Shown here: in pieces, positions 36,763-48,519 of the stretch
Numbering within the stretch: the first letter of the stretch is position 1
How the letters are laid out: each line of letters starts with the position of its first letter
Origin: Pontederia crassipes
Taxonomy: Eukaryota > Streptophyta > Magnoliopsida > Commelinales > Pontederiaceae
Reading direction: 5' to 3'
NCBI GenBank assembly: GCA_030549335.1
Contig: CM060189.1
Location: 30,465,001-30,529,000, forward strand
Length of the DNA: 64,000 nucleotides
Made by a program: the position numbers and the translations under genes
The notes under the pieces: generated by a model
Told to the model about the DNA's origin: nothing
Seen by the model: only the letters and a program-made list of their open reading frames with translations
Databases searched by the model: none

Positions 36763-36966
36763 GTCTCCGCCGAACAGAAGTTTGGGGATAAGGTCGCTAT
36801 TTCGCGCCCTTTTAATTAATTGGCGAGGGGAATAAAAAATAAAAAAAAAGAACAAAATTAATTATTAAATAAATAATTGTCCAAGTCTTCGCACAAGATA
36901 CAACATATACGAGAGCCCGCGTAAATTATGTTATGCGACGCAAATAGCTCTGCATAGTTTTCTTAC

Positions 36967-37318
36967 AGATATCGGCCATGTCGAAGGTGGAGAGGCCGCC
37001 GTCGGCGTACCGGAGCATGGCGTCGACGGCGCCTGATTGATCTATTTTTCCCCATCCTCCACTCGTCTGCCACATTCCGTTCACCACCCGGCAAATCTCG
37101 AGCGAGTCATCGCCGTTCCGGACGGTCAGCCTCCGTCCAGGGAGTAGACCATGGCCGTCCGCCGGCAGGGTCGTCGTATTCGCCGTTACCGCTGACGTTG
37201 TCTCCTCGTCGTTGGCGCACCGGAGTGGCCGCAGACGAGGGGTCCTTGCGGTCGCCCGACGAGGGCGCGAGTCGAAGAGGAGTCCGTGGAAGGATGACGC
37301 AGCGGCTGCCATTGCCAT
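36967..37318 (-). CDS. Second (alternative or duplicated) first exon of the aldo-keto reductase
   Basis: This 352-bp open segment begins MAMAAAASSFHG, a plausible transit peptide start, and ends in the same domain start as exon 1 of the downstream gene. ICRVVNGMWQTSGGWGKIDQ and FDMADI lead to a strong donor, GTAAGA. Its phase (one base carried over) equals that of the exon at 36402-36762, so splicing to the exon at 35169-35253 would read in frame and give a 401-residue protein with the catalytic Asp and Tyr restored. An upstream in-frame ATG at 37378 could extend it by 20 residues. The core is highly similar to the other first exon, while the transit peptide is unrelated in detail. No separate downstream exons exist for it. 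It is either an alternative first exon or the remnant of a tandem gene copy. Confidence 0.85.
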
Positions 37319-37378
37319 GTCGACTGAGAGAGCTGGAACGATATCAGCGAGACAAGAAGGAATGATATGAATGGCCAA

Positions 37379-38343
37379 CCAAATAGTTTTCCACCCTGTT
37401 TAAATTGCTAGTATTTATATCAATTTTTTTAATGATTTATATCAATTTTTGAAAATGTATGTTTATGATGGGTAGGTGGAACATTCTACTCTACACCTCC
37501 CAATCGTTTATTTCTTTATTTAATTAATTTAATAAGTATAATTGATTATTAAATTGCTTATATACTTTTTAGATGAAATAATATATATTTATTTGAGTAA
37601 TTTGATAATAAATATGTATCATTTAAAGTGAAATAAATTAAAATGGTTGAATAGTCATATTAGTCTCACAAGATCTTGATTTTAATCATTTTTACTATTT
37701 AACATATACTTTAAATTAATATATACTTATTGTATTAATTTAATAAATAAAATTAGTACTCTACACCTACATTTTCCTCTTCAAATAAAGTCTGAGTTAA
37801 CTTTGTTCCATCTTATGATGAAATTTTCATTAATAAAAACACTTATGTTTTCCGAGAAAATAGCTTGTGCAATGAGAAAACACTTTATTTGGTTGAGTAG
37901 GAAAAATTAGCCTTATAAATATGAAGTAATCATATTTAATGTCAATCACATGTGAGACTTTTTTTTTTGTCAACAGAAAAGTTCTCCAAAGTTATATACA
38001 ATTATTAAATAGAAAATACTTTTCAAGAATAAAGATTTTATTAGTTGATAAACACAGAAAAAATAGAAATTAGGATTCGTGCATTGGTCAGACGTAAACA
38101 TTCGTAGGGAATTATGGCCCACGAACCATAGACTACTTTGTTTGGGCCCATGCGATTTCTTTTCAAATACTAATTTTACATATTTATTTTTTTTAAAAAA
38201 ATTTGCAGATAAATTGAACATCATATAAACGTAGTAAAAGTTGGGCAATTCAACACAAATAAAACCAATTAATTGTGGTTTTAAAAAATAATAAAGATAG
38301 AAAATTAGTTTCTTAACTTAATATTTTACTGGCCGTAGACTGC
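37379..38343. promoter_or_regulatory. Upstream region of the aldo-keto reductase gene
   Basis: AT-rich DNA upstream of the minus-strand first exon at 36967-37318; it must hold that exon's promoter. No TATA box or other element could be placed with confidence. The short frame at 37970-38248 is unsupported. Confidence 0.4.
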
Positions 38344-38349
38344 GCACGC

Positions 38350-38398
<49 letters not shown>

Positions 38399-39976
38399 AA
38401 GTAACATGCAACCAAAAATTGTACAATCAATATATCTCCAATAAATTTGGACCATTAGATGATGATTATATGATTGAGATTTATTTTAATAAATTAATAT
38501 TAAATTTAATAGAGGTTGAATCTCAATCATATAATTATAATATAACAATTCTGATTTATTGATTACATATTAGTTGTACAAAAATAGGGTTTACTGCAAT
38601 CAAAAGTTGTACAACTAATATGTATCCAATAAATTTAAATTGTTGGATGTTGATTGTGGTTAGATTAAATTTAATAACTTAATATTAAATTCAAAAAGTT
38701 GAATCACAACCATATAATTATTATCTAACGATCTTGATTTGTTAATTGCATATTAGTTGCATATTGATTGCATATACAGTTAACTAATATGCAACTAAGG
38801 AGTATGCAATAACCAGTGAATATGGGCCATCAGATCGGCCCAAACATGATTATGCGGCTGAGATTAGATATGCAGCTAAACCAAAAACCAACTCAAATTT
38901 TGTTAGTCTTTTTCCCATTAGAATCGGTTCTAACCATTAAAAATTACCCTCATATTTTTCCTTCCCCCTTCTCTCTCCCACTGCTCTTTGTCAATTTGTC
39001 TCCTCCATTTCTCTTGCAGCATCATCGGTCATTATTTTCCCCTCTCTCATTGATAATCCAATGAAGTCTCGCTAAGCCCCTGATAGACCCTCCCCTCGGA
39101 TTACTCGATCCTCGCCCGAGCCCTCAATGGCCTCCATTCGAATGGATCCTTGTCAAAAAACCCTCCCCGTCGTTGTGCGAACCCCCGACAAATCTTCGCA
39201 GCCTCGCTTGAGATTGAAACTCTTGTAATTCGGCGATTGAATCTTTGAAAATCTTCGATTCATGAGCTACAATGTCCCTTGGCTGAAATGTAAATCATAA
39301 TTTTGGCTCATAAATGGCTTGTGATTTTATTTATTTTGGTTAATAATGATGTGATCATAGATGGAATCGAATAATGTAAAGTTACAGAGACAATGATGTG
39401 GCTCTTTGTCAATATTCATCTTCATCCCATCCAAGTCTCACTATGACAATGGTCCAAAGTTATACTAACATCACGTATTAGCCTTGGACTTCATCGATTG
39501 ATCATTGAGAGCGAAGGGAATGGCGAGCGGCAAGGCTATGAGAGAAATGGGGGAGAGAGACCGACAAAGAGATACTTGGAGAGAGAAAGAGGGAAGGAAA
39601 ATAAGAGTATGATTTTTTGGTGGTATGAACCAGCCAAGTAGGAAAAAACCAACAAAACTCAAGAGAATCTTGGTTTATCTACAGATCCAATTTCGTCCGT
39701 ATAACTGATTGCGAGCCGATCCGATCCGATGGCCCAAACTTAATGGTTGCATGAAACTAGTTTTTGTACAATCAATATGCAACAAACAAATCAGTATCGT
39801 TATATCATGATTATATGGTTCAAATTCAACCTTTATTGAATTTAATATTAAGTTGTTAAATTTAATCTCAATCATGTAATCATCATCCAATGGTTCAGAT
39901 CATTGGATGCATATTGGTTGTACAAATTTTGATTGCATATTACTTAAACCCATATATATATATATATATATATATG
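38344..39976. mobile_element. Large foldback element ending in TA microsatellites
   Basis: The left arm from about 38394 ('taagtaacatgcaaccaaaa') pairs with the inverse of the right arm ending at about 39950 ('attgcatattacttaaaccc'). Further paired blocks follow inward: 'gggccatcagatcggccc' (about 38825) with the inverse at 39710-39735, and the CT-rich block 38958-39065 with the inverse of 39480-39600. Arms are roughly 600-700 bp. The left arm also repeats its first ~200 bp in tandem (38401-38590 and 38595-38790). Both outer ends are TA microsatellites (38352-38394 and 39952-39975). No transposase; the central stretch 39070-39470 is unique. Confidence 0.72.
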
Positions 39977-41027
39977 GAATTAATGGGGATACAACCAGCT
40001 GAATACGGTAGCAGTGTGCTACCATCATCCAGCACCGTTCGATCATGGATCGACGATGGAGCATTTCACATGTGGTTCAAGTAGATTCATGCACGATTCA
40101 ACAAGGGTTTAAAAATGAGATCTAATTCAACCGTTTTAGCCACACAGTTTCAAATTAAAATCCTATGCAACACTTCGATCTCATATCTCTCCCTGGTTGA
40201 ACTCTTTCCTCGCTGCCACTTCAATCAACCACATATTTGCTGTCGTCAACCTCATCGCACTATTTCACTCGACGTTAATGCTAATCCACTTGGCCTCATC
40301 GTCTTTGCCGCTGCAATCGACCTTTGGGAGCATGCCGTCGTCGAGATGTCGTGTCGCCGCTTGTTGTTGATTTAATCAATCACACTACTCCACCTTGCTG
40401 TTCAGGCTTCTGATTGCTTGCTGTTGAAGTCGATTGCCAGGGCAATGACAAGGAAGTTGGGCTAAGGCATTAGGAAGGAGGCGTTGCTGGTAGATGTTGA
40501 GGGCTCCACCTTGACGACTCCAGAGATCCACCTTGCTATTCAATCTTCTAATTGCTTGTTGTTACAGTCAATCGCCAGCGCAATGTACAAGGAAGAGGGC
40601 TAAGGCATCGAGAGAGAATATTGTAGATGCACCGTTGGATGATTGCCATGTTTGAAAGGAGAGAAGTCTCCTGGGGTTTGCACTGCTGGGGATTAATGTA
40701 CCTTCAAAGCACCTTCCGCTTTGGAGAGATGCATAATGTATCTCAATCGTTGATCCACTTATCAATGAATCTGATCAGAAGTGTGTATAAAACAAAAATA
40801 GTAATAATTAAAGTCACAAGAAAATATTCATGTTTTTATGAAATAACAAAATCAATTATAAAATGGTTATAAAATGCTTAACTTATAATACTTGCACCCT
40901 AATGAGGATGGCCACAATTTGAAGGTTGCAGTTGCAAATTATACAAATAAATGGAGTTCTTTGTTGTGCAAAAAAAAATACATATATTATGAATAAAGTA
41001 GTGCCATATATATATATATATATAACC
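39977..41027. other. Intergenic DNA with a partial tandem duplication
   Basis: A segment starting 'ccaccttgct' at 40390 recurs in diverged form at 40528 (offset 138 bp), including 'aaggaagttgggctaaggc' versus 'aaggaagagggctaaggc'. From about 40695 a partial copy of the MITE family seen at 41028-42232 begins ('gcaccttccgctttggagag'). No gene recognised. Confidence 0.5.
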
Positions 41028-41204
41028 TTAAGAGCATCCGCTTTGAAGGAATGCTAAGCGCATCTCAATCGTTGATCCACTGGTCAACGATTGAGATAAT
41101 TAATATTTTTAAATGATGGAGTTTAATCACTTTCTATCAAATCCATTAATCAGGATCAACGATTGCAGCATCTCTCCAAAATGGAAGGTTTTTTAGAGGG
41201 ATTA
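41028..41204. mobile_element. MITE family B, complete-looking copy
   Basis: Starts around 'gcatccgctttgaaggaatg' and closes with 'catctctccaaaatggaagg', forming an imperfect stem. A second inner stem is formed by 'tcaatcgttgatccac' and 'gatcaacgattg'. The interior is 'gataattaatatttttaaat'. Related copies lie at 41205-41369 (split) and 42034-42232, with a partial one near 40695. Confidence 0.65.
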
Positions 41205-42033
41205 ATGTACCTCCAGAGCACCTTCCACTTTGGATGGATGCTAAGTGCATCTCAATTGTTGATCCACTGATTAACGATTGAGATAATTAATATTTTTAAA
41301 TAATAGAGTTTAATCACTTCTGATCAGATCCATTAATTAGTTGATCAACGATAAATATGCATTTAACATAGGGATGACAATATTCTCCACCCCCTGCGGG
41401 GCCCCGTGGGGAATCCCCGATCGGGGCCTGAACTCGAGGGAATTCTTTTCCCGTGGGCTCAGGGATGGGAAAAAATTATCCCCGAACCCTCTTTCGGTTA
41501 TCGGGCCGAGGGAAGTTGTCTCTACCCCGCGGGGCCCCGAATCTCCGCACCCTAAAGAACAACTTGAGTGCATAAGAATAGTAGTAGTAAAGTGAGAGTA
41601 AATAGACAAGTATAAATAAAAGGAGGAGACTAATGGATCAATATGAATGTTTATGGAGGAAGTCCATCTTTGGATATTTTTCAAATTTATAATTTGGCTG
41701 AATCAAAAAATGCGATTCACCTTGGTTTTTTTCGATATTAGCCGATTTTGACCGGTTTGATTCGGTTGCAGTTCAAATTGGGGTCTGACTTTTGAGCTTA
41801 AGGCGATGGCAGCAGTCCTCATTTGAGGAGGGCAGCAATGGTTCTTGCTAGAAGAGAGTTGTGGGGATTTGAGGTCCCCGCGGAGATCGGGGCGGGGATA
41901 AAATTCCTCCTTGATCGGGGATTCGGGTCGGGGTCGGGGCCAGTCGATGGGGTCGGAGCAGGGGGAGTGTCCCCCATCCCAAACAGGGTCGAGCCCCACT
42001 CCTAGTTTAACATCTCTCCAATGTGTACTAGAG
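41205..42033. mobile_element. MITE family B, copy split by a hAT-like element
   Basis: The left part (41205-41369) carries the MITE sequence up to 'gatcaacgataaatatgc'. It resumes at about 42014 with 'ctctccaatgtgtactagag', the expected right arm. The intervening 41370-42005 is a separate insertion. This fixes the order of events: MITE first, hAT-like element later. Confidence 0.65.
41370..42005. mobile_element. hAT-like element, family A, copy 3
   Basis: Starts 'agggatgacaat' and ends 'ccactcctag', with an exact 8-bp duplication 'tttaacat' at 41362-41369 and 42006-42013. GC-rich 'ccccgcggggcccc'-like stretches lie inside both ends, as in the copies at 21368 and 22348. The 636-bp element has no transposase. 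Confidence 0.82.
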
Positions 42034-42232
42034 GTATGTACCTCCAGAACACCTTCCTTTTTGGAGGGATGTTAAGTGCATATCAATCGTTGATCCAATG
42101 ATCAACGATAGAGGTAATTAATATTTTTAAATGATAGAGTTTAATCACGTCTGATCAGATCCATAGATCAACGATTGAGTTGCGTTCAACATCTCTCCAA
42201 AGTGAAAGATGCTATGGAGTTATACTAATCCC
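42034..42232. mobile_element. MITE family B, further copy
   Basis: The same order as at 41028: 'acctccagaacaccttcc', 'atatcaatcgttgatcca', 'ggtaattaatatttttaaat', 'gatcaacgattg' and 'aacatctctccaaagtgaaa'. It lies directly beside the split copy, so the family forms a short cluster. Confidence 0.65.
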
Positions 42233-42462
42233 TTTTTGTAAATGCATGATAACATTAATTTTGTGTAATTGAGTAACCTTGTATGTATTAGTAGAGTGTT
42301 CAAAATATAATAATATATACATTCTGTTACTTATTTAGGCTTTCATTGGACTCATTAAATGATTTTTTGAACTTAAAAATCCCTTGATTTTTTATTGAAC
42401 GGATGGATTTTTTTTAAGTGTTCAATTCTTTTACACATCAACTTTGAGAGGCTTGCATTGTT

Positions 42463-42479
42463 AGCTGGAGGAAGTTTAT
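42463..42479. repeat. Left target-site duplication of the LINE
   Basis: 'agctggaggaagtttat' here matches 48520-48537 with one extra T in the right copy. Confidence 0.9.
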
Positions 42480-42675
42480 GTTACATGGAGGGACGGTGAC
42501 TACTGAGCAGGAACAGGGCGCTCCTACGGAATTGGACCTCTCTAACGGCTAATTGAAAACCCCAACCCTGGCCCTGGCGACCCCCGCCGGGGACACCCTT
42601 CCCGACCTCCTTCCCGGCACACCTCATGTCGAAGCCACCGGATGACTCTTCAACCCCCCTCCTCTCATCCCCATT

Positions 42676-44421
42676 ATGCGACAATTGTACAAGGAAGTAG
42701 TTGCTGCTAGGGCACAAGCAGATATTCATGGCCGGCGGGATCTGGAGAGCAGGAACCCCACGGACCTCATCTCACCACACCAGCTGCGGAGTTTGCAGAC
42801 AGAGATCACGGAGGAGACTAGTATCTTGGCGATCGAAGTGGTTGAGCGGTTGGAGGAATTAAAGAGATGCTTGGTTGGGAGAATCGCCGGGCATCTGGAC
42901 CTCAATCTTCTGCGGGAGGAGCTCCCGCATACCTGGAGTCTGCAGCACAAGGTAAAAATTCATGAATTGGGTAAAAACTATCTCATTTTCTCCTTTGATG
43001 GCTTACAGGAACGTATGAAAGCTCTGACCGGAGGTCCTTGGAGTATTCGCGAGCAGATGCTTCTCCTATCACAGCCGCAGCCTTTCTTCGGGGCTTCCGA
43101 CGAGAACCCCAGAAACTGCCGATCTGGCTCCCCCTGTTCGATATGCCATACGAACTCTTCAATCGGGACTCTGTGATGCGTATTGCCGCCTGCTTTGGTA
43201 CTCTGTTACTCCTGGACAACTCCTCCATCGTCGACCTTTGCCAGGGAGCCCGCGTATGCATCGACATGGATCTCGCCAGACCAATTAAGTAGGGCATATG
43301 GGTTAACAACCCAGACGGTAGTAGGTACTTCCAGAGAGTGTCTTATGAGAACCTACCTATCTTTTGTTTTCGTTGTGGAATGGTGGGGCACAGGCTTGAG
43401 GGCTGTACTGCAGTGCCGGCGAGCGATGGAGAAGGGCGCAAAGTTATGCTCTATGGGCCCTGGCTCCGTTCTTTCACCGGGAGACGTAGATCCGACCACT
43501 CTGATGCGGTAGGTGCTCGGGGTGGAGGCCTGCGTGACTCTCGTAATGCCGGGGACGATGCTCGAGTCGATGAACTGGACGTGAAGGCAAACTGGTTTAG
43601 CGTCACCTCGATCTCAACCACTCACCAGGATCGGAAGATCAGGATGCGACTTTGTTGGGGCCTTCTCATGAGTGCCTTAACGTCATCATTCCATCGCACG
43701 GCTCTATTCATCGAGTCCACTGGATTAAGCCGCGTAGCACGCACGATCTTGAAACCAACGGCGAAGATCAACTGACACTTGCGGATCGTCATACGCGTGG
43801 CACACACGAGCCACAAACTGAAGACTTTCATCGTGTAGTCCATCGGATCACGCCACGTGGCACACAAGATCTTGAAGCCAACGGTGGAGATCAGCAGTCA
43901 CTTGCGGATCGCCATACGCGTGGCACACACGAGTTACAATCTGATGACTTCCCCCCTCCCCTCTCGGCCCCTTTTCCTCCGGAATCCAAATTGCCCAAAT
44001 CTAGGGTTTCGACACCTTCTTCTGTTTCTTCTTCTATGCAGGTCAGAGTGGAGGACACGGATCAAGCGCAATAGAGCATGGTGATCGAGGACCATGCCAC
44101 CCTTGCAGAGAAGATAAAGTCTTGTTTCAACTGCAGCACCCTCGTACAAGTCGACGAAGAAGCGGAGGAAGGAGAAATCCAAGTAGAGGAAGGGGAAGAG
44201 GAAGAGGAGCTACAAGATTAAGATTTGGCCCCGCCTCTGCGTAGAGATTCACAGAGAGGAAAAGCCAAAAGAAGAGTCCCGCCCTCACTGCCACTGCCGT
44301 TTCAACAGATAATCAGGAATCAAAAAGTCAAAAAAGGTAAGCAAAAAGTTTTAGATGTTGCGGCTCCATCATCATTGTTTGCGTCCGTGCAGGGCTCAGA
44401 GGTGAACCTCCCGACGTATAA
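42676..44421 (+). pseudogene. LINE ORF1 (gag-like, CCHC zinc knuckle), broken
   Basis: RNA-binding protein of the LINE ribonucleoprotein. The N-terminal part has a DUF4283-like fold (GGPWSIREQMLLL). After a frameshift near 43090, LPIWLPLFDMPYELFNRDSV follows, then a stop at 43290-43292, then the zinc knuckle CFRCGMVGHRLEGC. Another frameshift near 43630 leads into a hydrophilic linker with a 41-residue repeat, then acidic (EEGEEEEE) and basic (KAKRR) tails interrupted by stops at 44072 and 44219. At least five lesions are visible. Confidence 0.85.
43710..43935 (+). repeat. 123-bp in-frame tandem duplication in LINE ORF1
   Basis: The segment ending 'catacgcgtggcacacacg' recurs 123 bp later (43791 and 43914). 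In the reading frame this duplicates a 41-residue block ending LADRHTRGTHE. Two copies are present, with about 80% identity by eye. Confidence 0.8.
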
Positions 44422-47400
44422 ATGAAGATCATCTCATGGAACTGCCGTGGAGCGTGCCGCGGTAAGATTAGGGATCGTCTCAAGAAATTATTTCACAGGT
44501 ATCATCCGGATGTAGTTATATTGCTAGAATCACATGCTAATAAAAAATAGGCGAATTGTTTGCTACGTAAGCTGGGACCCCAATGGGATGGTTGTTATCA
44601 GGAGAGCAATGACGCTTCTAGTGGCATCATCCTGATCTAGCGGACTCCAGACGTTCAGATAATGGTGGTCAGTATTGATTCGCAGGTTATTCATGCAGTA
44701 GTCAGCTACGGTAATTTCTCATCACTGTTTCATGTGTATATGCTAGTGTAATCTCATTAACCAGAGCTTTACTATTCAAGCAGTTAACAAGCCTAAATAT
44801 TCAAGACATTTCATGGATGATTATTGGGGACTTCAACTGTATAATTAGGCCAGAAGATAAAAGGGGGGTAAGACATTTACTGTGACAGATTCAATCAAGA
44901 CATTTATGGACCTAATAGATAATCAAGGCTTAATAGATGTTGACCTCATTGGCTCCAGCACACCTGATGCAACAATCGTCAGGGGGTGGCTAGAATATTA
45001 TGTGGATTAGATAGAGTATTAGTAAATAGGGCGTGGGTCTGGCCGGAAAAGGCCAGACCCTTAGGCCTCTGGCCAGGTGCCCGTCGGATCATGCCCCCTG
45101 CTGTTAGACTTGCAGCAAAGCCAAAGAAAGCCTAGGTTATTCAAATACAAACACTTGGTTTAATTATAATCAACCCTAAGAGATTGTTCAAAGAGAGTGG
45201 ACTAGTGGGAGGTCTGTGAGTCAAGCCTTGAGAGTTATAAAAGTTAAAACTCTAGAATGGAACAAAAAAGAGTTGGGCAGCTTAGAGTGTAGGGTGGAGA
45301 CAATCTTTGAGGATATTAGGAAGCTGGAACTAAAGGATAGTTCGGTGGGTCTCTCACCAGAAGATTGTGGTAAGTTGAGGGCTGCATGTCATCTTCATGC
45401 AGCACTTAAGCAACAAATTACCATTAAGTGGTAGTCTAAGTCGAGAGTTAACTGGATCAAGGGGGGAGATAGAAATTCTAAATTTTTTCACCTAAGCACA
45501 CTAATTAGACAAAAAAGAAATTATATCTCCACACTAACATATAGTGAAGGGGAGATCAAAGAGAATGGGGACCAAATTAGGAATATGTTTGTTGATCATT
45601 ATAGTAAACTCTGGAGTTCTGAGAACACACCTATGCTTCCTATTGATTGATGGCCTATATTTCCTCATCTCCATTATGAGCATCACTCTCAACTTGTCAC
45701 CCCAATAATAAATGTAAAAATTAAGGATGTGCTCTGGCACTTGCCTCCTGGTAAGGCACCAGGACCAAATGGTTACACTGCTGAATTCTACAAGAACTAC
45801 TAGGATATTGTGGACACAAAAATATGTAATGAGATCCAAACATTTTTTCACACTGCTCAGATCCCTTCAACTTGGGTTGAGACTAATATAATATTCATTC
45901 CTAAAAAGCAGTCCCCTAAAGTTATTACTGATTATCATTTCATTTCTTTATGTAATGTCATTTATAGGATCACAACCAAAATCCTAGCTAATAGACAGAA
46001 ACTTTTAATGAACATTCTTATTGATCCAGCTCAATTAGCTTTCGTTGCAAATCTCTTAATCTAAAATAACATTCTTGTGGCCCAAGAGCTTGTCCACTCC
46101 ATGAGTAGGGACATGAACAAATGTATGCTAATCAAAGCAGGCACGAAAAATGCTTTTGATAATGTCTCTTGGCACAATATTAGCACTATCTTAAAGTTGA
46201 TGAACTTTTCACCTGACTTCATTAATTGGATCATTGCATGTGTCACATCCCCAATTTATAGATGTAGCATAAATGGCACGCTCTCTCGTAGTTTCACTAG
46301 TTGTCAAGAAATTAGGCAGGATGAACCTCTGTTGCCATATTTATTCATTTTAACATCACATGTTCTCTCTTCTTTGTTAAACTCTGAGGTCAAGATTGAC
46401 AATATCAAACCTTTCAAATGTGGTAACTTTGGACTTAATCATCTAGCGATCTATTAATCTGTATAGCTGCCACCAGGAAAAATTGTGTCAATCTAAAGAA
46501 AGCCTTTCAGCTTTACGACATGTTAACAAATCAGAGGCTCAACCCCCAGAAATCAGAGCTTTATCTCCCCCCTAAATTGCATGCTAATAGGATGAATATC
46601 ATTAAGGGGATGTTGGGTATTCAGATGGGAAGTTTTCCTTTTGTTTATCTGGGAGTGCCTATTTCACCAAAGTTAATCCCATTAGGTAAACACAGAACTA
46701 TCATTGATAAATTATCATCTAAATTGACAGGATGGAAGAGATGCTCTCCTAATTAAGCTGGAAGATTAACTCTAATTAACTCTGTCATGAATCCACCCCC
46801 ATTTACTCATTAAGTGTTTCTCACGTCCTTGCTGGGATTTTAGGTACCCTTAAGAAGTTGTCTAGAGGCTTTTCTGTGGGATGCTAATGGGAAAGAGAGG
46901 ACTAAACCTGATTAACTGGCATACAGTGCAATTGCCTAAGAAAGATGGGGGCTAGGGATAAAAAATCTATCCAACATCCGAATTGCTTTAATGGCCAAAA
47001 GAATCCTTTGCCATGTTAAGAGGTGAAGCAAATTTGTGAACTAAGCTAATGATAGCTAAGTATGGGGAATTTCATCCATGGTCAAACACTTTATGTCATA
47101 CTAGTGCACAAAACTCTCAAGCCTGGTCATGGAAAAATATTTTACATGCAAATAGTAGAATCAGATATGGATTTATTAAGTCTGTTGTTAATGGACTACA
47201 AACTGATATTATGAATGATCCCTGGATAACTGATATCCCCCTAGCTCTTAAGCCCACTTTTATTAATGCTAACATGTTATCTACGATGCATTTGGTTTCT
47301 GATTTTATTGTAAACAACACATGGAACTCTAGTTTGATTTGCTCTTGCTTCGGCCCTCATTTGGTCTCCAAAATATCTTCCATATTTTTGTTTGCTTCAA

Positions 47401-48485
47401 ATGTCAATGATGATTCATGGGTATGAAAATATGATATACACGGTTGTGCAAATTCTAAGATTGTTTACAATTATCTGTGCAGTGATAGGCTCTAACATCT
47501 GGAAGGTCTTCCTGGAACTCTATATAGCAGATCAAAGTCTCTTCTAAGATTTTCTATCTTTCTTTGGAAGCTTTTGCATAACCGTTTGCCAACAAAAGAC
47601 TATTTTTTTGTTTTGATCGCTCGTTAAATTCTGACTGTTCATTTTGTGGTTCATGTCTTGAATAAAATGTCCATCTATTTTTTCAATGTCCAGTTTCACT
47701 TCAGTTTTGGTTGATCTTCCAACAAGAAACAAACTTTTCTTTTACTTATATGGACTCATGGCACATTGGTGATTGGATCAAGGAGGGTCGACTGCTCGAC
47801 CGGAGATCCAAAAATTTTTTTCTTTTCCTTTGTTTTTTGTTTATGGGAGCTTTGTACAGCTCGCAATGATCGCCATTTCAGTTCCAAGCAAGCAATTATG
47901 TTGTGTGTTAGGGAGCGGACTGTCGCCGCGCACAGGAATACGTTCATACCCATGTTCCTGAGACTAATAGCCCCCAAGACCCAAATCGAGTCCGGTAAGA
48001 GCCCTCGGTTGGCCTTTGGGGCAAACTTAATACCGACGAATCTTTCGTTGATTCATCGATACCGGGGGAGGAGGCTACATCATTCGGTAATCTAATTGTA
48101 CTTTTGTGTTGCAGGTTGTTGCAGGCGCATGGCGATGGACATCCTGTAGCTGGAGGCTGTTGATTTATTGCTCGAACTCCAAGATTGCAGGCGAAAAAAG
48201 ATCACTCATATTATCATGGAAATTGACTCGAAGATGCTATTAAAGATAATCACTCACAAGTCTCAATACCCTTGGAGAATAAAAAACCTAATGCAAACTA
48301 TCTGGAAACTTATGAATGTTTGTACTGTAACTCATTGCAATAAGCTTTGTAATAGGGTGGCAGACTTTCTTGCAAACTACGATCGGACTCTTGGCTGCAA
48401 CACAATCGGACTTTCTTGCAAACTACGATCGGACTCATGGCTCCTCAATGTCTTGTATCAAAATGTATTTTTGCATAATAGTTAA
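44422..48485 (+). pseudogene. LINE ORF2 (endonuclease, reverse transcriptase, RNase H-like), broken
   Basis: Starts at ATG 44422 with the endonuclease motif ISWNCRGA and HPDVVILLESH. A stop at 44548-44550 and others follow. The RT begins with LPPGKAPGPNGYTAEF near 45740, continues through FIPKKQSP, ILANRQKLL and, after a stop near 46062, NILVAQELVHSM and a degenerate AFDNVSW block. A stop at 46455 falls where the YADD box should be. A zf-RVT-like stretch is near 47560-47800, and an RNase H-like end (MEIDSKMLLKII, NRVADFLANY) at 48170-48485. The endonuclease, RT and C-terminal order identifies plant L1 ORF2. Confidence 0.88.
48363..48436 (+). repeat. 46-bp direct duplication near the LINE 3' end
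   Basis: 'gactttcttgcaaactac' and the following 'gatcggactc' occur at 48363 and again at 48409. The 46-bp offset shifts the reading frame of ORF2 at its end. Confidence 0.88.
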
Positions 48486-48519
48486 TAGTTAAGGCTTAAC
48501 TTTTTTTTTTTTTAAAAAA

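Larger units (their letters stand above)
42480..48519 (+). mobile_element. Full-length, decayed L1-type LINE
   Basis: A 6.0-kb non-LTR retrotransposon between 17-18 bp target duplications. The plus-strand order is a gag-like ORF1 with a CCHC zinc knuckle, an endonuclease, a reverse transcriptase, a zf-RVT-like region and an RNase H-like C-terminus, then a T-rich stretch and a short A tail (48501-48520). This is the layout of plant L1 elements. Several stops and frameshifts break both ORFs, and the YADD box of the RT cannot be seen. It cannot move on its own. Its 3' end is 566 bp upstream of the GASA start codon, same orientation. Confidence 0.94.

Noticed and set aside
36403-36835. Two plus-strand frames opposite the reductase first exon
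   Set aside because: Antisense shadows of a GC-rich exon whose minus-strand product has conserved domain sequence.
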